Below the pieces are notes generated by a model. The model saw only the letters and a program-made list of their open reading frames with translations. It was not told where the DNA came from and ran no database searches. Below are positions 1-5,246 of a DNA stretch of 5,246 nt, in pieces (position 1 is the first letter of the stretch; the number at the start of each line of letters is the position of its first letter). This stretch comes from Syntrophaceae bacterium PtaB.Bin038. GTDB lineage: Bacteria; Desulfobacterota; Syntrophia; Syntrophales; UBA2192. Position numbers and translations under genes: made by a program. The stretch lies in assembly GCA_002067855.1 (NCBI GenBank), contig MVQS01000382.1, forward strand, positions 1 through 5,246, in the 5' to 3' direction.

Positions 1-640
1 CCGCGATCTTGACGAGCCTGGCCTCGAAGGGCGGCGGGTTCGCGCCCTCGAGGGCCGCCGTGATCGTCCAGTACTCCTCGGGCTTGAAGGTCCGGATCTC
101 CTCCTCGCGCTCGCAGACGATCCGCACGGCGACGGACTGCACGCGCCCCGCCGAGAGCCCCCGCTTCACCTTGTCCCAGAGGATCGGGCTGATCTGGTAG
201 CCCACGAGGCGGTCGAGGATGCGCCTCGTCTGCTGGGCCTCGTAACGGTTGCGGTCCAGGGGCAGGGGGTTCCGGATGGCCGACAGCATCGTGTTCTTCG
301 TCAGGTCGTTGAAGAGCACGCGGTAGATCGGTTTCCCCTTGGCGCCGATCTCCTCGGCGATGTGCCAGGCGATGGCCTCCCCCTCGCGGTCGGGGTCCGG
401 GGCGAGGTAGACCGTGTCGGCCGCCTTCGCGGCCTTCTTGAGTTCCGTGATGACCTTCTTCTTGGCCTCGAGAACCTGGTAGGTGGGGCTGAAGTCGTGC
501 TCGATGTCGATCCCGAGCGAGTTGCCGGGCAGGTCCTTCACGTGGCCCACGGAGGCCCGGACGTCGAACTCCGAGCCGAGGTATTTCTTGATGGTCTTCA
601 CCTTTGTGGGCGACTCGACGATGATCAGTGCGTTCGACAT
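1..640 (-). CDS. topA: DNA topoisomerase I, N-terminal 213 residues (3' end cut by window edge)
   Basis: Type IA topoisomerase, which relaxes negatively supercoiled DNA by cutting and passing one strand; cytoplasmic. The visible part holds the whole TOPRIM domain: the opening glutamate motif IIVESPTK (Glu9), the acidic metal-binding DxDxE as APDPDREGEAIAWH (Asp82, Asp84, Glu86), then the start of the topoisomerase core with AQQTRRILDRLVGY (about 135-148), SPILW and the highly conserved RGLSAGRVQSVAVR (160-173). The catalytic tyrosine (Tyr319 in E. coli) would lie past the left edge, as would any C-terminal zinc fingers. The ATG start is set by an AAGGAG ribosome site five bases upstream (positions 646-651), inside the end of dprA. 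The start shares one base with the dprA stop (TGATG), so translational coupling is likely. No frameshift is seen. The family call is essentially certain. Confidence 0.97.
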   Translation of the reverse strand, partial: MSNALIIVESPTKVKTIKKYLGSEFDVRASVGHVKDLPGNSLGIDIEHDFSPTYQVLEAKKKVITELKKAAKAADTVYLAPDPDREGEAIAWHIAEEIGAKGKPIYRVLFNDLTKNTMLSAIRNPLPLDRNRYEAQQTRRILDRLVGYQISPILWDKVKRGLSAGRVQSVAVRIVCEREEEIRTFKPEEYWTITAALEGANPPPFEARLVKIA

Positions 641-1788
641 CAAGGCTCCTTCACGGTGAACCGTTTCCCCGGGAGCTGCCGGATGTACCCCTTGAGCTCC
701 AGGGACAACAGAAGCGAGAGGGCCTCGGCCGCGGCCAGGCCCGTGCGGTTGATGAGGGTATCGGCATCCTGCGGCGTTTCTGTAATGCAGCCCAGAAGCC
801 GCGATTCGTTCTCCGTCAGGGGCTCGCGCCCCGGATCGTCTCTCCGCGGGCCTTCCCCGCGGTCGGAGGGACCCTTCGCCTCCCGCGGGGGGGGCGCCGG
901 CGGCCGCTCGAGCTGAGGGAGGATCTCCTCGAGGATGTCCTCCACGTTCTCCACGAGCTTGGCCCCCTGCCTGAGCAGCCGGTTTACGCCCCGCGAGCCC
1001 GGAAGGTCGATGCCGCCCGGGACGGCGAAGACCTCCCGGTTCTGTTCCAGCGCGCACCGGGCCGTGATGAGCGAGCCGCTCTTGTCCCCCGCCTCGACGA
1101 CGAGAACGCCCAGCGACAGGCCGCTGATGATGCGGTTGCGCGCCGGGAAGTGCGGCCGGTCGGGCTCCGTGCCGAAGGGGAACTCCGTCACCACGGCGCC
1201 GCTCGAGGCGATCTCGCCGTGCAGCTTGCGGTTCTCCGGCGGGTAGATCACGTCGATGCCGCAGCCCATCACGGCGATCGTGCGGCCCCGGCCCGCCAGG
1301 GCCCCGCGGTGCGCGCAGGTATCGATGCCCCGGGCCAGCCCGCTGACGACGGTCACCCCCCTCTGCGCGAGCTCCCGGCAGAGCCTCTCCGTGACGTAGC
1401 GGCCGTAGGGGCTGGCGCTGCGGGAGCCCACGACGGCGACGGGGATGTCCGCCCCGTCGAGGCTTCCTTTTATGTAGAGAAGAGGCGGGGGGTCGTAGAT
1501 CCTCCGAAGCCTTTCGGGGTACACCGGGTCCCGGCAGGTGACGATCGAGACGCCCTCGCGCTCGGCCCTCTCGATCTCGGCGCGGGCCCGCTCCCAGCCC
1601 CGAAATTCCTTGATGTTGCGTGCCGTCTTGTGGTTTAATCCCGCCGCTTGCTCCAGTTCGGGAAGGGCGGCTTCGAAGACACGGCGAGGCGATCCATAGA
1701 CCGACAGGAGGTTGCGGAACGCGACGCTTCCGACCCCCTCGACGGACGTGAGCGCAACCCAGGCTGTCAATTCATCCCTGACTGCCAC
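640..1788 (-). CDS. dprA: DNA-processing protein DprA (Smf)
   Basis: DprA binds incoming single-stranded DNA and loads RecA onto it during natural transformation; it is conserved in many bacteria not known to transform. Counting 382 residues from GTG 1788: an N-terminal helix-hairpin-helix/SAM-like region (about 8-70, with VALTSVEGVGS), the Rossmann-like DprA domain (about 75-295) with VGSRSASPYGR, SGLARGIDTCAHRGAL, FPARNRIISGLS and EAGDKSGSLITA, a Pro/Arg-rich linker, and a C-terminal winged-helix region (about 320-382). This three-part layout is usual for longer DprA proteins. The start is uncertain. GTG 1788 gives the typical N-terminus but its GAGG lies 11 bases away; an in-frame TTG at 1770, with AGG six bases upstream, would give 376 residues and also keeps the whole family region. 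The frame stays open to 2082, but that extension is arginine-rich, has no family similarity, passes through the promoter and overlaps the divergent gene. It is followed directly by topA. Confidence 0.95.
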   Translation of the reverse strand: MAVRDELTAWVALTSVEGVGSVAFRNLLSVYGSPRRVFEAALPELEQAAGLNHKTARNIKEFRGWERARAEIERAEREGVSIVTCRDPVYPERLRRIYDPPPLLYIKGSLDGADIPVAVVGSRSASPYGRYVTERLCRELAQRGVTVVSGLARGIDTCAHRGALAGRGRTIAVMGCGIDVIYPPENRKLHGEIASSGAVVTEFPFGTEPDRPHFPARNRIISGLSLGVLVVEAGDKSGSLITARCALEQNREVFAVPGGIDLPGSRGVNRLLRQGAKLVENVEDILEEILPQLERPPAPPPREAKGPSDRGEGPRRDDPGREPLTENESRLLGCITETPQDADTLINRTGLAAAEALSLLLSLELKGYIRQLPGKRFTVKEP

Positions 1789-1824
1789 GGAGCGGGTGAC
1801 CTCGGCTTTATACAAAGCTGTCCT

Positions 1825-1851
1825 TCTATACTCGAGCAGGCGGCCTGTCAA
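1825..1851 (-). promoter_or_regulatory. Probable sigma-70 promoter for dprA-topA
   Basis: On the minus strand a perfect -35 box TTGACA (1851-1846) is followed after 15 bases by TATAGA (1830-1825); reading the -10 as ATAGAA gives a 16-base spacer. This is somewhat shorter than the 17-base optimum. Transcription would start near 1818, some 30-50 bases before either candidate dprA start. It supports the shorter dprA starts over the open frame that reaches 2082. Confidence 0.6.
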
Positions 1852-1898
1852 GCATTTTTGAACGCCCCGGGGGCATCGACCGGAATCGCACCGGGGTC

Positions 1899-1903
1899 GG
1901 GAG
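1899..1903 (+). promoter_or_regulatory. Ribosome binding site of the secreted multidomain protein
   Basis: GGGAG lies six bases before ATG 1910 and only three bases before the in-frame GTG at 1907, so the ATG is the better start. No convincing plus-strand promoter was found in 1789-1898; TATACT at 1827-1832 resembles a -10 box but has no matching -35 at the right distance. Confidence 0.5.
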
Positions 1904-1909
1904 CCCGTG

Positions 1910-3529
1910 ATGACGAGCCTTTCCAGGACAATCGCCGCGGCCCTTTTCGCCCTTCTGGCCGTTCTCTCGCCGACGGGTGCGGGGAGCGCCGCCGCGGCCC
2001 TCCAGCTCTCGGCCCGGGAGGTCGACCTCGGGGATCTCGGGCCTGGAGAGACCGCCCGGGCACAGTTCCAGATCTCGAACACCGCGGAGGGGAGAATCCG
2101 GTGGACCCTCGCCGCGCCGCAGGACTGGGAGGAGGGCGGGGTGCTTTCGGGGGAAGCCGGCGGCCGGCCCTCGAAGGTCGACGTGACGCTCGTCTCCCTC
2201 CGGGAAGGGGCGGGGCCGGGCGATCACCCGGTGGAGATCCGCCTGGCGGCGGGACGGGACGTCCTGGTCCTGAGGCGTACGCTGGCCGAGGGGCCCTGGC
2301 GGGAGGCTCTGCGGGTCGAGTCCGATTCCGGCGGACGGACCCTGTTCGTGAAGTTCAACCTCACCGATGTTCGATCGAGGCCCGCCCTCGAGGCGGAACC
2401 CCGGGGCATCGACTTGGGGGACATGGAGCCCGTCCGGGAAATCACGAGGAAGATCCGCGTGTTCAACTCCGGGGCGGGCGTGCTGAGATGGCAGGCCTCG
2501 TCGGGGGCAGCCGGGTCGCCTTCGTCATGGGCAAGGGGGAGGTATCTCTCGCTGCACAACGAGGCCCTGGACGCCGGGGGACCCTACGCGCCGCCGGCGG
2601 CCCTGAAGGATGCCCTTCAGCTGACGGGGCCCTGGGGCGCAGAGAAGGGATACCCGAAAGCCGCGGGCGCAGGGTGCGCCCTGAGGATCCCGATTCAGGG
2701 ATCAGGGGCCGTCCTGAGCGGCAGGAGCGCATCGTCGTCAGCCGTGCTGAGGGTTTCGGTCGGCGATCAGCCCCCGCGGCAGGCGACCCTCGTGGATCTC
2801 GAGGGCGGGCGTTTCGAGGCAGTCCTTGCCGAAGGGCTCCCCGAGGGGCCGCACAGCCTCCACCTGCAGGTTTCGGAAGGGTCCGTCGTCCTCGAGGGCA
2901 TCACGGTGCGGGACTCGAGGGTCACGAGCCCGCCCGCGGCCTGGATCCGGCTCACCCCGCTTTCGGGCACCACCACGCGGGAGACGGATTTCGTCACCGT
3001 GCGGATGAACCTCTCCGGTCTCAAACCCGGAGTTTACATGGACCTGGTGACGATCTCGTCCAACGGCGGGACCGTCCGCATTCCCGTTTCCTTCGCCGTC
3101 ACCGGGGAGGCGGCGCCGAAACACCTGACCGTGTGGCGGTACACCCGGGGGACCGACGTCCTCTTCACCGCGCATCCCGAGAAGGAGGACCCCCGGTACA
3201 TCGGCGCCTACCGGCGCGCGGGGCTTGCCTTCCGGCTCTACGGGCCGGGGACGGCGGGAACCGCCGAGCTGTACCGCTGGTACAACCCCGCGATCGGGGA
3301 CCACTACTACTCGGCGGAGCGGAGCGGGGGCCGAAAGAACCTCCAGGGCTACGTCTTCGGCGGTGCGATCGGAAACATCGCCACGATCCGCCTGCCCGGC
3401 ACGAGGGAACTCTACCGCTGGTTCAACCCCGAGACGGGCCGCCACTACTTCACCACCGACGCCGCCGGGGAGGGGATGGGCCGCAGGGGATACCGGTTCG
3501 AGGGGATCGTGGGGTTCGTCCTGCGCTGA
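1910..3529 (+). CDS. Secreted multidomain protein with Ig-like/BACON-like domain and C-terminal DUF5648-like repeats
   Basis: Function unknown; probably exported to the periplasm, envelope or outside. The 539 residues begin with a signal peptide: SLSR, a hydrophobic stretch of Ala/Leu, then an AxA-type cleavage region near residue 30. An Ig-like domain follows (about 32-125, VDLGDLGPGETARAQFQISN, then IRWTL). A second copy of the first half of that fold appears at 160-200 (IDLGDMEPVRE, IRVFNSGAGVLRWQAS). Residues 205-337 resemble a lectin-like beta-sandwich (GSGAVLSGR, LPEGPHSLHLQVSEG, VVLEGITVRD). Residues 343-398 look like the second half of a BACON/Ig domain (AAWIRLTPLSGTTT, LSGLKPGVYMDLVTISSNGG, IPVSF). 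Three repeats end the protein (about 405-539), the last two carrying ELYRWYNPAIGDHYY and ELYRWFNPETGRHYF, as in DUF5648. No sorting signal, transmembrane anchor or catalytic motif is visible. It stands alone between dprA and the tRNA operon. Domain calls are from pattern memory; an adhesive or carbohydrate-binding role is only an inference. Confidence 0.85.
   Translation: MTSLSRTIAAALFALLAVLSPTGAGSAAAALQLSAREVDLGDLGPGETARAQFQISNTAEGRIRWTLAAPQDWEEGGVLSGEAGGRPSKVDVTLVSLREGAGPGDHPVEIRLAAGRDVLVLRRTLAEGPWREALRVESDSGGRTLFVKFNLTDVRSRPALEAEPRGIDLGDMEPVREITRKIRVFNSGAGVLRWQASSGAAGSPSSWARGRYLSLHNEALDAGGPYAPPAALKDALQLTGPWGAEKGYPKAAGAGCALRIPIQGSGAVLSGRSASSSAVLRVSVGDQPPRQATLVDLEGGRFEAVLAEGLPEGPHSLHLQVSEGSVVLEGITVRDSRVTSPPAAWIRLTPLSGTTTRETDFVTVRMNLSGLKPGVYMDLVTISSNGGTVRIPVSFAVTGEAAPKHLTVWRYTRGTDVLFTAHPEKEDPRYIGAYRRAGLAFRLYGPGTAGTAELYRWYNPAIGDHYYSAERSGGRKNLQGYVFGGAIGNIATIRLPGTRELYRWFNPETGRHYFTTDAAGEGMGRRGYRFEGIVGFVLR
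3119..3526 (+). repeat. Three tandem DUF5648-like protein repeats, the first degenerate
   Basis: Within the secreted protein, units of about 45 residues begin near 3119, 3266 and 3407. Units 2 and 3 share E-L-Y-R-W-[YF]-N-P-x-x-G-x-H-Y-[YF], followed 15-20 residues later by G-Y-x-F-x-G. Unit 1 keeps the outline (VWRYTRGTDVLFTA, then a Leu-Ala-Phe strand) but lacks the NP and the histidine. Three such units are common in DUF5648 proteins and would suit a three-fold fold, though that is inference. Confidence 0.75.
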
Positions 3530-3554
3530 GGCCAAAAAAAATGTGAAATCCGGC

Positions 3555-3583
3555 TTGACAAAACGGGGCAAAGCGTTTATTAA
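3555..3583 (+). promoter_or_regulatory. Strong sigma-70 promoter of the tRNA operon
   Basis: A perfect TTGACA (3555-3560) is separated by exactly 17 bases from TATTAA (3578-3583). The predicted start near 3590 lies about 20 bases before the first tRNA. A run of eight A residues (3533-3541 region) precedes it and could act as an UP-like element, which is inference. The box begins only 26 bases after the stop codon of the upstream gene. Confidence 0.88.
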
Positions 3584-3610
3584 TCCCTCTTCGCGATCGG
3601 AACGTCACGT

Positions 3611-3687
<77 letters not shown>

Positions 3688-3695
3688 GATAAGAC

Positions 3696-3773
3696 GGTGG
3701 GTGTAGCTCAACTGGTCAGAGTGTCGGGTTGTGGCCCCGAAGGTTGAGGGTTCAAGTCCCTCCACTCACCCCA
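3696..3773 (+). tRNA. tRNA-His (anticodon GUG)
   Basis: Acceptor GTGGGTG (3697-3703) pairs with CACTCAC (one G-U). The extra 5' G at 3696 faces discriminator C3770, the G-1:C73 pair that marks bacterial tRNA-His. The anticodon stem TCGGG/CCCGA encloses loop TTGTGGC with anticodon GTG at 3731-3733. The T stem GAGGG/CCCTC is perfect and CCA is encoded. It follows tRNA-Arg by 8 bases. Confidence 0.97.
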
Positions 3774-3793
3774 GCAATAAAACGGGCAACGAA

Positions 3794-3870
3794 GCGCCCG
3801 TAGCTCAGATGGATAGAGTCGCAGACTTCGAATCTGTTGGTCGCACGTTCGAGTCGTGCCGGGCGCACCA
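3794..3870 (+). tRNA. tRNA-Arg (anticodon UCG)
   Basis: The 77-nt cloverleaf has acceptor GCGCCCG/CGGGCGC, discriminator A and encoded CCA. The anticodon stem GCAGA/TCTGT (one G-U) encloses loop CTTCGAA, with anticodon TCG at 3828-3830 reading CGA and probably CGG. The T stem GCACG/CGTGC is perfect. A UCG arginine tRNA differs from the ACG/CCG pair used in E. coli. It is the third gene in the operon, 20 bases after tRNA-His. Confidence 0.96.
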
Positions 3871-3892
3871 TAAATAGACAGCCGAATATCTT

Positions 3893-5143
<1,251 letters not shown>

Positions 5144-5148
5144 GAATT

Positions 5149-5157
5149 ACCTCCTTT
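5149..5157 (-). promoter_or_regulatory. Ribosome binding site of the integrase
   Basis: AAAGGAGGT on the minus strand, five bases before ATG 5143, fixes the integrase start. It touches the stop codon of the upstream gene (TGA at 5159-5157), an arrangement that favours reinitiation or coupled translation. Confidence 0.85.
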
Positions 5158-5246
5158 CAGGCCCTCCCTTTCAGCCTCTTGGCCATCGCATCTTTTATCA
5201 GGCCTTCGATAGAAGCCAGGTACAAGGGCTCCTCTTTGCCGGCCAG
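5157..5246 (-). CDS. Unidentified protein, C-terminal 29 residues only (5' end outside window)
   Basis: An open frame enters from the right edge and ends with TGA 13 bases before the integrase start. The visible tail includes LYLASIEGLIKDAMAKRLKG and is charged and probably helical, with a basic end. Its composition matches the integrase and its stop meets the integrase ribosome site, so it is probably the preceding gene of the same operon on the element. An excisionase or regulator is often found in that place, but nothing in these residues shows it. That it is coding rests on frame, spacing and plausible composition only. Confidence 0.5.
   Translation of the reverse strand: MAGKEEPLYLASIEGLIKDAMAKRLKGRA

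Noticed and set aside
628..1638. Long plus-strand open frame opposite dprA
   Set aside because: Antisense shadow of dprA; low-complexity Arg/Ala/Asp composition and no ribosome site or family motif.
1805..1818. Small inverted repeat GCTTT-N4-AAAGC near the predicted dprA transcription start
   Set aside because: Only five base pairs and AT-rich; it could be an operator but is within chance expectation and no regulator is nearby.
1789..2082. N-terminal extension of the dprA frame up to an ATG at 2082
   Set aside because: It would add 98 Arg/Ala-rich residues unlike DprA, cross the dprA promoter and overlap the signal peptide region of the divergent gene.
1648..3546. Long plus-strand open frame of 632 codons
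   Set aside because: It is a Gly/Arg/Pro-rich out-of-frame shadow of the secreted-protein gene, a common effect of high G+C; no domain or signal is seen.
2738..3571. 277-codon minus-strand open frame
   Set aside because: Antisense to the well-supported secreted protein; low-complexity composition and no recognisable motif.

Overview
The window is high-GC bacterial chromosome (roughly 65-70% G+C by eye) for about its first 3.9 kb, followed by a clearly less GC-rich integrase region (low to mid 50s). The dprA-topA gene pair, the four-tRNA operon and the style of the integrase fit a Desulfobacterota (deltaproteobacterial)-like genome, but no taxonomic marker decides this and the assignment is a low-confidence inference.

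Layout, left to right. Positions 1-1788, minus strand: a tight pair in which dprA (DNA-processing/ssDNA-loading protein) is followed by topA (DNA topoisomerase I, cut by the left edge); the dprA stop and topA start share one base (TGATG). A minus-strand promoter lies at 1825-1851. Positions 1910-3529, plus strand, divergent from dprA: a 539-aa predicted secreted multidomain protein with immunoglobulin-like halves, an inserted beta-sandwich-like domain, and three C-terminal DUF5648-like repeats, the first degenerate. Positions 3555-4012, plus strand: a tRNA operon with a near-consensus sigma-70 promoter, then tRNA-Arg(UCU), tRNA-His(GUG), tRNA-Arg(UCG), tRNA-Lys(CUU) and an intrinsic terminator. 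Positions 3899-5143, minus strand: a tyrosine recombinase converging on the tRNA-Lys gene and overlapping it, preceded by the last 29 codons of an unidentified gene in the same transcription unit.

The right third is best read as the end of an integrative element (prophage or genomic island) inserted at the 3' end of tRNA-Lys. The integrase is complete with all catalytic residues, and its reading frame runs antisense into the tRNA, so its last 22 residues are tRNA-encoded. The element's cargo would lie beyond position 5246. The left two thirds are resident chromosome: housekeeping DNA metabolism genes, one unusual secreted protein, and a tRNA operon. I do not see a complete novel system here; the most unusual items are the nested domain layout of the secreted protein and the integration-dependent C-terminus of the integrase.
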